Positions 56,502-64,000 of a DNA stretch of 64,000 nucleotides are shown piece by piece. Made by a program: the position numbers and the translations under genes. Location: the NCBI GenBank assembly GCA_024742875.1, contig JANSXP010000002.1, forward strand, positions 186,001 through 250,000, read 5' to 3'. The stretch's first letter is position 1. Each line of letters begins with the position of its first letter. Source of the stretch: Planctomycetaceae bacterium. GTDB lineage: Bacteria > Planctomycetota > Planctomycetia > Planctomycetales > Planctomycetaceae. The notes below the pieces were generated by a model. It saw nothing but the letters and a program-made list of their open reading frames with translations. It was not told the origin of the DNA and did not search any database.

Positions 56502-57836
56502 ATGAAGCAGCACGACGTTGTTATTTTGGGCGGAGGCCCGGCGGGAAGCACGGCCGCCACAATCCTGGCCACCGCGGGGCTGGACGTTGTTGTGGTCGAA
56601 AAGGAACACTTCCCGCGATTTCACATCGGCGAATCGCTGCTGCCCGCCACGGTCAACATCTTTGAGCGGCTGGGAGTCCACAGCGCAATCCGTGACTGCT
56701 CCGTGCGAAAGCCGGGTGGCAAGTGGCTGTACGGAGAGAAAGAAGTCCCCGGCGATTTCACGCAGTTCGACCAGAAGGCCAGTTTCAAAGACAATCCCTA
56801 CTCCTACCTGGTGGAACGATGCACGTTCGACAAGATCCTCATTGACCGGTCGGAGGACGCGGGCGCTGACGTACGATTCGGCACCGAAGTTACCGAGCTG
56901 ATTTATGACGGCACACGGGTCACCGGCGTCAAATGCAAAAGTGACCACGGCCAGGAGTATGAACTGCGGGGTCGGCAGATTATCGACGCCACCGGTCTGC
57001 GGGCTCTGATTCCTTCCAAACTGCGGCTACGGAAACTGACAGAACCCCACCGGATGGGTATCTACGCGCAGTACGCCGCCCGCCCGACCCGCGATGACAT
57101 CCACGCGGGCTGGTTTCTGGGACAGATGTTTTACGACGGCTGGACCTGGCTGCTGAAGCTGCCCGAAGACCGCTTCTCCGTCGGGGCCGTTATGACGGTG
57201 GAACGCTTCCGCAAAAGTGGTCTGTCGCCCGCTCAGATGCTGGAAAAACTTGTGGAGGAAAATCCACTGCTGTCGCAGGGCATGACAGAGGATCGCCGGC
57301 GGATCTCCGATGTGATGGTGACGGGCAACATGGGCAATTCGTCCGAGCAACTGGCGGGCGACGGCTGGGTGGCTATTGGCGATGCCGCCTACTTCATTGA
57401 TCCGTGTTATTCTTCCGGCGTGCATCTGGCCATGAAGTCCGCCGAGATGGTGGCCGACCTGGTGGCCGCCGCGCCCAGCAGCGAACTGATCTGCCCCACG
57501 CTGTTCGAGGACTACACGCAGAAGATGCGACATCATGAAAGCACGGTCCACAATATGGTGGATGCGTTCTACATCGCCAGTCGCAATACGTCCGTACAGA
57601 AGATGGTGACCACGTTTCAGGGCGGCTGGTTCACACGGCGATTTGTGACGTTTGTGGGCGGCGACTTTGACAGGAACTCGAGCTACATCGGACGTGTGCG
57701 ACGCTACTGTCAGTTTGTCGGCAAACTGTTCGGCAACGACAGCAGGCGGACGCCGGCGAACAGCCCGGAGTACCTGCACAACGCGGCCGCTTCCGCACCA
57801 GCCACTGCCGCAGCCGAAGCGGCTGAGGCCGCTTAG
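56502..57836 (+). CDS. FAD-dependent oxidoreductase, halogenase-like
   Basis: 444 residues. The FAD-binding motif (DVVILGGGPAGST) is followed by EKEHFPRFHIGESLLP, the pattern shared by flavin-dependent tryptophan and phenolic halogenases and related monooxygenases. A conserved Lys occurs in RKPGGKWLYGE. WTWLLKLPED occupies the place of the halogenase WxWxIP motif, and GDAAYFIDPCYSSGVHLA closes the flavin site. It may be a halogenase or an oxidoreductase of the same fold. No NRPS/PKS or flavin reductase gene is adjacent. The C terminus is Ala-rich. Confidence 0.85.
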   Translation: MKQHDVVILGGGPAGSTAATILATAGLDVVVVEKEHFPRFHIGESLLPATVNIFERLGVHSAIRDCSVRKPGGKWLYGEKEVPGDFTQFDQKASFKDNPYSYLVERCTFDKILIDRSEDAGADVRFGTEVTELIYDGTRVTGVKCKSDHGQEYELRGRQIIDATGLRALIPSKLRLRKLTEPHRMGIYAQYAARPTRDDIHAGWFLGQMFYDGWTWLLKLPEDRFSVGAVMTVERFRKSGLSPAQMLEKLVEENPLLSQGMTEDRRRISDVMVTGNMGNSSEQLAGDGWVAIGDAAYFIDPCYSSGVHLAMKSAEMVADLVAAAPSSELICPTLFEDYTQKMRHHESTVHNMVDAFYIASRNTSVQKMVTTFQGGWFTRRFVTFVGGDFDRNSSYIGRVRRYCQFVGKLFGNDSRRTPANSPEYLHNAAASAPATAAAEAAEAA

Positions 57837-57941
57837 CAGGGCGTTCGCAGCGGACGCAGGTGAATGGACCTTAGCAAACGGGCGTTCACAAACGGGCAGG
57901 TGTGCCGCGCAGGGAGTCTTCGTCGAAACACTGGAACGTCG

Positions 57942-58172
57942 CTAATAATTGAACAGCGTCTCAACAGGAAAGCTGCGGCCGCTGGCCGCCTCCAGTGCCC
58001 GGATGACCTTCCCCCGCGTGTTGGCTGTCAGCCGTCTGCCTTTGGTTGCGCGCGAAACCATCTTGTGCGTGAGCTGCTCTGTGGAAGCCAGTACCAGATC
58101 ATGGGGGGACAGGTTCAGCTCCGCCATCACGGCAGCAATCGGCTGAACTCCCAGGTTTCGTTCGATGTCCAT
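57942..58172 (-). CDS. Small helix-turn-helix-like protein
   Basis: 76 residues from ATG 58172; the longer frame to 58286 overlaps a region of different character. Segments LSPHDLVLASTEQLTHKMVSR and TANTRGKVIRALEAASGRS look like a small lambda-repressor-type helix-turn-helix (an XRE-like fold). It is divergent from the DUF1015 gene and may regulate it or itself. The family assignment is tentative. Confidence 0.62.
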   Translation of the reverse strand: MDIERNLGVQPIAAVMAELNLSPHDLVLASTEQLTHKMVSRATKGRRLTANTRGKVIRALEAASGRSFPVETLFNY

Positions 58173-58258
58173 GATTTCAGCATACGAGACCGACGCCGGC
58201 CGGCTCCATCCCGCGAGTGAAAATTGAACGAATTCCGGACAAGTCCGCGGCGTTTGTC

Positions 58259-58286
58259 TTGGAGCGCAGCAGCGATATCGCTCCAA
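58259..58286. promoter_or_regulatory. 8-bp inverted repeat between the HTH and DUF1015 genes
   Basis: TTGGAGCG and CGCTCCAA are perfect arms with a 12-base spacer, 38 bases before the DUF1015 start and 87 bases before the HTH start. A possible operator or leader hairpin. Confidence 0.35.
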
Positions 58287-58323
58287 TCCCCGGGCCCGCT
58301 CCTACTCCCTCAAAGGTTCGCTC

Positions 58324-59553
58324 ATGCCTCGTGTCAAGCCGTTCAAAGCCATTCGCCCGTCTCAGGAGAAAGCCGAACAGGTGGCCTGTGTGCCGTATGA
58401 TGTGGTCAACCGCGAGGAAGCCGCCGCTCTGGCAGAAGGCAACGACGCCAGTTTTCTGCACGTGATTCGTCCGGACATCGACCTGCCCGCCGAGACCAGC
58501 GCTTACGCGGATGAAGTCTACGAGACGGCCCGAAAAAACCTCGATCGTCTGATGCAGGACGGCACGCTGGTTCAGGACGAAACCGAGCGACTGTTCGCCT
58601 ACCGGCAGATTATGAACGGCGTCGCCCAGACGGGCATCGTTTGCTGCTGCCACGTGGACGATTACGGTGACAACCTGATTCTGAAGCACGAAAAAACGCG
58701 GCCTGTGAAAGAGGACGATCGCACCCGACACGTGCTCACTCTGAATGCTCATGCAGGCCCCGTATTTTTGACCTACCGGGATGTCGCCGCCATCAACACA
58801 CTGGTGGAATCGGTCATTACGACAGACCCTCTCTACGACTTCACCGCTCCCGATGGCGTGCAGCACACCGTCTGGGAAATTGCCGATGCGGCCAGCTGTG
58901 TCGAACACCTGAGCAGCGTACCCGTGTTCTATGTGGCTGACGGTCATCATCGCTCAGCCAGTGCGTGGCGCGCCGGCACAGAGCGTCGCGAAGCCAACCC
59001 GCAGCACACTGGTGACGAAGAATACAACTGGTTTCTGACCGTTCTGTTTCCCGCCGATCAACTGAATATCCTCGCCTACAATCGCATCATTAAAGACCTG
59101 AATGGACAGCAGGCCGATGAGGTGGTGCAGCAGCTGAGCAAAGTCGGCACGCTGGAACCGACCAACAATCCGGTCCCCGAGCAGGCGGGCACCTTCTGCA
59201 TCTATCTGGATAAGACCTGGTTCAAACTCATCATTGATGACGACAGCATCGCTCACGACGATGCCATCGCTTCGCTGGACGTCGCCATTCTGGAAGACCG
59301 CGTCCTGGAACCAATCTTTGGCATTGGCGACGTGCGGACAGATGCCCGAATCGATTTCGTCGGTGGCATTCGCGGCACAGACGAACTGGAAAAGCGTGTC
59401 GACAGTGGAGAGTGGGCGTGTGCCGTTTCCATGTATCCCACGTCCATCGCGCAGCTGATGGCCGTGTCTGATGCCGGCGAAATCATGCCGCCCAAGAGCA
59501 CGTGGTTTGAACCCAAGCTCCGCAGCGGTCTGCTGGTGCATTCGCTTGACTGA
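58324..59553 (+). CDS. DUF1015-family protein
   Basis: 409 residues, full length for the family. It begins PFKAIRPSQEKAEQVACVPYDVV, and the core has FLHVIRPDIDL, YADEVYETARKNLDRLMQDG, RLFAYRQI, KHEKTRP and FYVADGHHRSASAWRAG, all characteristic of DUF1015 (SerC-linked, sometimes called phosphatase-like). The biochemical role is not settled. Divergent from the small HTH gene; the next plus gene follows after 79 bases. Confidence 0.92.
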   Translation: MPRVKPFKAIRPSQEKAEQVACVPYDVVNREEAAALAEGNDASFLHVIRPDIDLPAETSAYADEVYETARKNLDRLMQDGTLVQDETERLFAYRQIMNGVAQTGIVCCCHVDDYGDNLILKHEKTRPVKEDDRTRHVLTLNAHAGPVFLTYRDVAAINTLVESVITTDPLYDFTAPDGVQHTVWEIADAASCVEHLSSVPVFYVADGHHRSASAWRAGTERREANPQHTGDEEYNWFLTVLFPADQLNILAYNRIIKDLNGQQADEVVQQLSKVGTLEPTNNPVPEQAGTFCIYLDKTWFKLIIDDDSIAHDDAIASLDVAILEDRVLEPIFGIGDVRTDARIDFVGGIRGTDELEKRVDSGEWACAVSMYPTSIAQLMAVSDAGEIMPPKSTWFEPKLRSGLLVHSLD

Positions 59554-59632
59554 TCGCCAACCGCACGCGAAGGTTGTGCTGTGCCCGAAGACTGTATGGG
59601 CAGCTGTGCGCGGCTTTGGCGAGGAAGTGATC

Positions 59633-60553
59633 ATGAGTGGTCTGTGGCAGACGGGTATGGCAGGAAGGCGGGTCGCGACTGTCATTCTGGCCCTGGTGGC
59701 GGCAGCAGCCTGCGTTCAACGTGTGGCTGCCAATGACGACGGACTCGCGGTCTGGCCCAACAGGGCACCAGGAGAAACGTCTGACTCCACTGGTGTGACG
59801 GCGCCGAATCGCCCGAACGAAATTCCTCCCGTGACGCGCGTCACAAAGATTCGTCGGCCCACGATAGACGTGTTTCCCGCTCGTCGTCCCAATGGAACGG
59901 CCATTCTCGTGCTGCCAGGCGGCGGCTTCAGCAAGGTGGTTCCCGACAAGGAAGGCTCGGAAGCGGCCCCGTGGCTCAACGAGTTGGGGATTTCCGTCTT
60001 TGTCCTGCGCTACCGTACAAACGAAGTCACCCCCAGGACCGAAGCCGCATGGAAACGACCGCTGCAGGATGCCCAGCGAGCGCTGCGGCTCATTCGCGCC
60101 CGTGCGGAAGAATGGAAAATCCAGCCTGACCGGGTGGGTGTGCTGGGGTTTTCCGCTGGCGGGCAGGTGGCCTCCATCCTGCACACGGCCAAAGGGCGGG
60201 CGGCCTATGACGCGGTCGACCAAATCGACCAGCAGAACGCCGCGCCCGATTTTTCCCTGCTGATCTACCCATGGAACGTACTGCAGAAAGGGACGCAGAC
60301 ACTGCTGCCGGAAATTGCGGTGGACGGTGACTCACCGCCCGCGTTTGTCGTGCATACACACGACGATCGCTCGTCGTCGGTCGGTGCCGTCCTGATCTAC
60401 GCGGCGCTGCGTCAACACAACGTTCCCGCCGAGCTGCATGTGTATGCCAACGGCGGCCATGGCTACGGAATGCGCCCGGTGGCCGGTTCAGAAATCGGCA
60501 CGTGGCCCGATCGGGCCACCGCGTGGCTGAAGCTGCGGAAGCTGGCCGACTGA
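59633..60553 (+). CDS. Exported alpha/beta-hydrolase (BD-FAE / xylan esterase type)
   Basis: 306 residues. GAGGAAG lies 5 bases before ATG 59633. A signal peptide (to about residue 33) is followed by the oxyanion segment [14 protein letters not shown], the nucleophile elbow [12 protein letters not shown], the acid region [14 protein letters not shown] and the catalytic His in GGHGYGMRP. This is the BD-FAE-like esterase family acting on xylan or other acylated glycans. The next gene starts 38 bases later on the same strand and may be co-transcribed. Confidence 0.9.
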   Translation: MSGLWQTGMAGRRVATVILALVAAAACVQRVAANDDGLAVWPNRAPGETSDSTGVTAPNRPNEIPPVTRVTKIRRPTIDVFPARRPNGTAILVLPGGGFSKVVPDKEGSEAAPWLNELGISVFVLRYRTNEVTPRTEAAWKRPLQDAQRALRLIRARAEEWKIQPDRVGVLGFSAGGQVASILHTAKGRAAYDAVDQIDQQNAAPDFSLLIYPWNVLQKGTQTLLPEIAVDGDSPPAFVVHTHDDRSSSVGAVLIYAALRQHNVPAELHVYANGGHGYGMRPVAGSEIGTWPDRATAWLKLRKLAD

Positions 60554-60591
60554 CAAATCCCCTGGAAGTTCATTTTCGCAGGAGCACTGCC

Positions 60592-61509
60592 ATGACGATA
60601 GAAATTCTCCCTGGCCGCACACGCATCGGCTGGATCGGCACCGGCGTGATGGGCGCCAGTATGTGTGGGCACCTGATGGAAGCCGGCTACGCCACCACCG
60701 TTTATTCGCGGACCATGTCCAAAGCCGAACAGCTGATTCAGAACGGGGCGATCTGGGCGGATTCTCCGAAGGCAGTTGCTGAGAGTTCAGACGTCATCTT
60801 CTCCATCGTCGGTTTCCCCTCGGATGTGCGTTCCGTCATTCTTGGTGAGGAAGGCGTGCTGGCCGGTGCGTCTGCGGGCAGCGTGATCGTGGATATGACC
60901 ACCAGCCAGCCGTCGCTTGCCGAAGAGATTTTTGAGCGAGCGGCCGGCTGCGGTGTCAGCAGCATCGATGCGCCGGTTTCCGGCGGTGATGTGGGAGCCC
61001 GCAATGCGGCGCTGTCCATCATGATCGGCGGCGATCAGGAAACCGTTGAGGCCCTGCAGCCACTGTGGTCAGCCATGGGGAAGACGATCGTCTACCAGGG
61101 CAAAGCAGGCTGCGGTCAGCATACCAAAATGGTCAACCAAACGCTGATTGCCACGGGAATGATCGGTGTCTGTGAAGCCCTGCTGTATGGCTACAAAGCA
61201 GGGCTGGATCTGGAGACCGTCATGCAGTCGGTTTCCAGTGGCGCCGCGGGCAGCTGGTCGCTGTCCAACCTGGGCCCCCGCATCATCGACAATAATTTTG
61301 ACCCCGGCTTTTTTGTGGAACACTTCATCAAGGACATGGGCATCGTACTGGAGGAAGCTCGCCGCATGGGCCTGAGCCTGCCGGGACTGGCACTTGGTCA
61401 TCAGTTGTATCTGGCCGTGCAGGCTCAGGGGCAGGGCCGGGGCGGCACGCACGCGCTGCAGCTGGCATTGTCGTCGCTATCCGGGATTGACTGGCAGAAC
61501 CGCGGCTGA
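60592..61509 (+). CDS. Beta-hydroxyacid dehydrogenase (3-hydroxyisobutyrate/tartronate-semialdehyde type)
   Basis: 305 residues. AGGAG lies 7-8 bases before ATG 60592. The NAD(P) motif is [16 protein letters not shown]. Typical substrate and catalytic segments follow: [20 protein letters not shown] (dehydrogenase signature), [14 protein letters not shown] with the catalytic Lys, and [16 protein letters not shown]. Members oxidise 3-hydroxyisobutyrate or reduce tartronate semialdehyde; the exact substrate cannot be told from sequence alone. Confidence 0.92.
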   Translation: MTIEILPGRTRIGWIGTGVMGASMCGHLMEAGYATTVYSRTMSKAEQLIQNGAIWADSPKAVAESSDVIFSIVGFPSDVRSVILGEEGVLAGASAGSVIVDMTTSQPSLAEEIFERAAGCGVSSIDAPVSGGDVGARNAALSIMIGGDQETVEALQPLWSAMGKTIVYQGKAGCGQHTKMVNQTLIATGMIGVCEALLYGYKAGLDLETVMQSVSSGAAGSWSLSNLGPRIIDNNFDPGFFVEHFIKDMGIVLEEARRMGLSLPGLALGHQLYLAVQAQGQGRGGTHALQLALSSLSGIDWQNRG

Positions 61510-61645
61510 TTCCCGCGAATCCCCTGGCCAGCGGGCAATCGGACGATTTTCGCAAAACAGGGCATTTGGCCGGTAGATGACCAGATTCTCACGCGTTTTA
61601 TGACTCGCACCTGCTTCATTGACCGCAAAGAGAAAAGGCCCCGCT

Positions 61646-62689
61646 GTGAAGAACGCGTTTTTGACCACCATGCTGGCTCTCGTCGTGACTGGATGCTCAG
61701 CATTCGGTCAGGGGGGCCCGCGGCCTCAAAATCTGGGAGCCTCTGATCTGCCACTGGGCGAACCGGGCATCCACTGGTACACCCGCTGGGACACGGCCCA
61801 GGCCGAAGCCAAACGCAGCGGACGGCCCATCATGTTTGTGGCGGCCGCCACCCAGTGTCACGGTGTCTCGGGCGTCTTCTGACCTGGCTACACCGCTACG
61901 CAGAACGGTCTGTTCGCGTCCGCCGATTTTATCAAAGCCACACGAGACTTCGTTTGTGTCCGCATTGACTCCTACGAAAGTGAAGAACACCAGCAGTACG
62001 TCCGCACCTTCCTGGGCGGTCGCTTCGAAAACAGCGCCTTCTGCCTGCTGACTCCCGACGGCCAAAAATGGCTGACGAACGGAGGTCGAGGCCCGGAAAT
62101 GGTGCTGGGGCGTTTCGGGGCTGCCAGCCGCATGCGGGAATTTGCGGCCATTTACCCGGCGAAAGAATCAACCGCCCAGGCGCTCGTGCCTGATTTCTTC
62201 TCCCTGCGTCAGGCGCTGAATGTGGCCTCCGCCGATCAGCGTGTGCTGGTCGTGATTCATGGTTCTGACGACCAGACCAAACCGCTGCGGGAATCGCTGC
62301 AGGCCGTCTGCAACGATCCGTCCCTCATCGGGCGATTCCACTATGACTTCGAGAAAAGCCTGAAGGAGCAAAAGACCATCAGGGGACTGAAGGCCGCCGC
62401 CGGCATCGCCATTGTGCGATCGGATGAATTCGGGCTCAACGGTGACGTGATGGCACATCTTCCGCTGGACGCAGAACCTGCCACTATTAAACGCGCATTG
62501 CTGACTGCCAACAAAGAGTATGCCCGCACGACCGAACAAAAGGTCTACAGCAGCCACGTCGCCAAAGGCACGCAGCTGGGCGTGTATTTTGAAGGCAATG
62601 TCGAATACGGAGAAGACCGCGACGGCGATGGAGAAATTGATCACCGGGGCGGAAGCCGAGGGCAACGAAGCGGACAGCGCGGGCGCTAG
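61646..62689 (+). CDS. Thioredoxin-like lipoprotein with an in-frame UGA (candidate selenoprotein)
   Basis: 347 codons from GTG 61646 (AGAAAAGG 7 bases upstream). The signal peptide ends in a lipobox (LVVTGC). Residues 25-75 look like the start of a thioredoxin-type domain (IHWYTRWDTAQAEAKRSG, RPIMFVAAATQC). Codon 79 is TGA at 61880-61882 (context GVSGVF-UGA-PGYTATQ). The same frame then stays open for 268 codons with normal protein features (FVCVRIDSYESEEHQQYV, FCLLTPDGQKWL). A cysteine lies 8 residues before the UGA. Selenocysteine insertion, or a recent TGC/TGG to TGA change, are both possible. A weak stem (CAGA/TCTG) starts 18 bases after the UGA. A terminator follows. Confidence 0.75.
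61880..61882 (+). other. In-frame TGA codon, possible Sec site
   Basis: TGA followed by C, a context that favours readthrough, interrupts an otherwise open 347-codon frame. A small hairpin CAGA-ACGG-TCTG lies at 61901-61912, within the range where bacterial SECIS elements are found, but it is short and lacks clear conserved features. Confidence 0.5.
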
Positions 62690-62767
62690 CACTCTGTCAT
62701 CGCATGAAGGAGCAGAGGGAACCCGCCGGACGAGGCACTCTGGCAACGACCGTGCAGAAACTTACGG

Positions 62768-62808
62768 AAGGGTCGCGGCACCATCAAACGCTGCGGCCCT
62801 TCTGTTTT
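62768..62808 (+). terminator. Terminator after the UGA-containing gene
   Basis: A 12-bp stem (AAGGGTCGCGGC / GCTGCGGCCCTT, with G-U pairs) and a 10-base loop are followed by CTGTTTTT, between convergent genes. Confidence 0.82.
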
Positions 62809-62858
62809 TCGGCTGGCCTCACGACGCATCCGACGAGACGTCGCACGCACGACGCCGG

Positions 62859-64000
62859 TCAAACCACATCCACCACGATCTGGTCGATGCCATTCCACTC
62901 GTAACCGCGCGGGTTCCACGCCACACTTCCGTTCAGCGGCTGCGTGCGGCCAAATTCGTCCACCGCCCGACTCCAGATATGCTGTTGCCCGGCCGCGAAA
63001 GTGGCATCCAGCTGAAACTGCGTCCAGCCATACCGACTGTCACTGTGCGTCAGTTTTGCCGCACTCCACGATTGCCCCTGATCAAGCGACACATACACGC
63101 TCGTCAGTTTTGCCGTGCCATCGTTGAACGCCACCCCTTTGATCGTCGTGCGACCGGCTTTGACGGGAGTGCCTTCGGTCGGCGTCAGCAGCACGCTCTT
63201 GGTTTTCATATTCCAGTTGAAGCTGCTGTTTTCCAGAGTGAATTCGTACTCTGTGCCGGGAGCGATGGGCTGTCGGGGCACCCGATAACGAGGTACGTGG
63301 TTGTAGTTGGTGGACTCCTCCGCCAGAAAACTGAGCTGAGTCAGCCACTTCACATTCATCGTGGCATACACGCCCGGAGTAATCAGCCGCACCGGCCCAC
63401 CGTGGATCGCGGGAATCGGGCCGCCATTCATATCGACCGCCAGGATCGAGCGATGGATGACTTCCGAGAAGGGCAGGCTGTGCAGGAAATCCTCTTTTTC
63501 CGGGAGGGGATCATCGGCACCGGACGCGTGCACCCAGCGGACCGCAGCGGCCGGCTCGATCCCATTTTTTTCCAGCAGTGTGCTCAGTCGCACACCGCGG
63601 AAACGCACATTGCCCATGCCGCCCTTGCCCCACTGCGTGCCGCTCGTCTGGGCCGCTTTGGAGAACAGCGAACGACCGTTGCCACTGCACTGCAGCACCA
63701 TTTCGTATTCCGTCATTTCCATTTCCCGTAACTGCTGCAGGGAAATGGAAATGCTTCGATTCAACAGTCCGCTCAACTGGACCTTCCAGTCAGCTGTCTG
63801 CACAGGCTGCATGGTGGCCGCTTTTTGTGGCTGAGAATTGTTGCGGACGAACAACAGGGCGTCAGGCGTGAGCATCTGCTCAGACAACAGCGGCAGAGGC
63901 GTTTCCAGCACAGCCGGATATGGCTTGAGCACAATCATCCGGCCATCTTTTCCGGTGACCAGCTCCGCCGCCGTCTGCTCCTGTTTGCGTGATGCGAATG
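62859..64000 (-). CDS. Sulfite oxidase-like molybdopterin enzyme (5' end cut by window)
   Basis: 380 codons are visible and the frame remains open to base 64000, so the true start is outside; an internal ATG at 63938 is not the start because coding sequence of the same family (TGKDGRMIVLKPYP) precedes it. The molybdopterin domain shows ETPLPLL, DALLFVRNN, the Mo-binding Cys in VLQCSGNGRSLF, VRFRGVRLSTLL, IHGGPVRLITPG and VKWLTQLSF. A C-terminal Ig-like dimerisation domain (KLTSVYVSLDQGQSW, WTQFQLDATF) follows. Such enzymes oxidise sulfite or reduce methionine sulfoxide and related S/N-oxides. Confidence 0.92.
   Translation of the reverse strand, partial: FASRKQEQTAAELVTGKDGRMIVLKPYPAVLETPLPLLSEQMLTPDALLFVRNNSQPQKAATMQPVQTADWKVQLSGLLNRSISISLQQLREMEMTEYEMVLQCSGNGRSLFSKAAQTSGTQWGKGGMGNVRFRGVRLSTLLEKNGIEPAAAVRWVHASGADDPLPEKEDFLHSLPFSEVIHRSILAVDMNGGPIPAIHGGPVRLITPGVYATMNVKWLTQLSFLAEESTNYNHVPRYRVPRQPIAPGTEYEFTLENSSFNWNMKTKSVLLTPTEGTPVKAGRTTIKGVAFNDGTAKLTSVYVSLDQGQSWSAAKLTHSDSRYGWTQFQLDATFAAGQQHIWSRAVDEFGRTQPLNGSVAWNPRGYEWNGIDQIVVDVV

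Noticed and set aside
61619-61882. A separate 87-residue protein ending at the TGA
   Set aside because: The frame continues without another stop for 268 codons and the thioredoxin-like fold spans the TGA, so a single gene is the better reading.

Overview
This is a high-GC bacterial chromosome segment that is almost certainly from a planctomycete. The evidence is lineage-typical content: a cytochrome-like DUF1549/DUF1553 protein, an LEPR-XLL-type surface protein, a YHS-domain exported protein, a CxPSR sulfatase, a PQQ-like propeller, DUF11 and EF-hand exported proteins, a FlgI-like HEAT lipoprotein, an orphan formaldehyde-activating enzyme (Fae), and many lipoprotein or Sec/Tat signal peptides. 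No rRNA, tRNA, CRISPR array, prophage or insertion sequence was recognised. The gene order looks like ordinary core chromosome with short, mostly monocistronic units.

Layout. 1-5.1 kb: 5' part of a Ser/Thr kinase overlapping a redoxin lipoprotein, a YHS protein, an ECF sigma factor with a tiny zinc-finger anti-sigma, a thioredoxin lipoprotein and a membrane protein. 5.1-9.2 kb: BI-1/YccA family protein, DEAD-box helicase, fumarase C. 9.6-17.1 kb: exported or surface proteins (DUF11 lipoprotein, two related envelope proteins, LolA-like, VWA and EF-hand proteins). 17.2-22.3 kb: sulfatase, DUF3500 protein, Fae and GAPDH. 22.5-26.6 kb: regulator/ABC exporter/HlyD adaptor operon whose ATPase has lost several catalytic motifs. 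27-34.5 kb: HPF-like protein, PQQ propeller, GlgC, DUF1549/DUF1553 protein and ROK sugar kinase. 34.7-45.1 kb: GNAT-fold transferase and flippase, small proteins, polytopic membrane protein, FN3-like surface protein and secreted esterase. 45.6-55.2 kb: SMC, FlgI-HEAT lipoprotein and two overlapping TolB-like propellers. 55.2-64 kb: Tat-exported TIM-barrel isomerase, halogenase-like flavoprotein, DUF1015, esterase, beta-hydroxyacid dehydrogenase, a thioredoxin-like lipoprotein with an in-frame UGA, and a sulfite-oxidase-like enzyme cut by the window end.

The most interesting item is the 347-codon frame at 61646-62689. It is interrupted only by one TGA in the thioredoxin-like region and stays open for about 270 further codons, so it is either a selenoprotein or a very recent nonsense mutation. 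Also notable are the degenerate ABC ATPase with palindromes upstream of its operon, a CRP-like palindrome at 1395-1414, a structured leader before the FN3-like gene, and four short tandem-repeat arrays (units of 11-15 bp) at gene borders.
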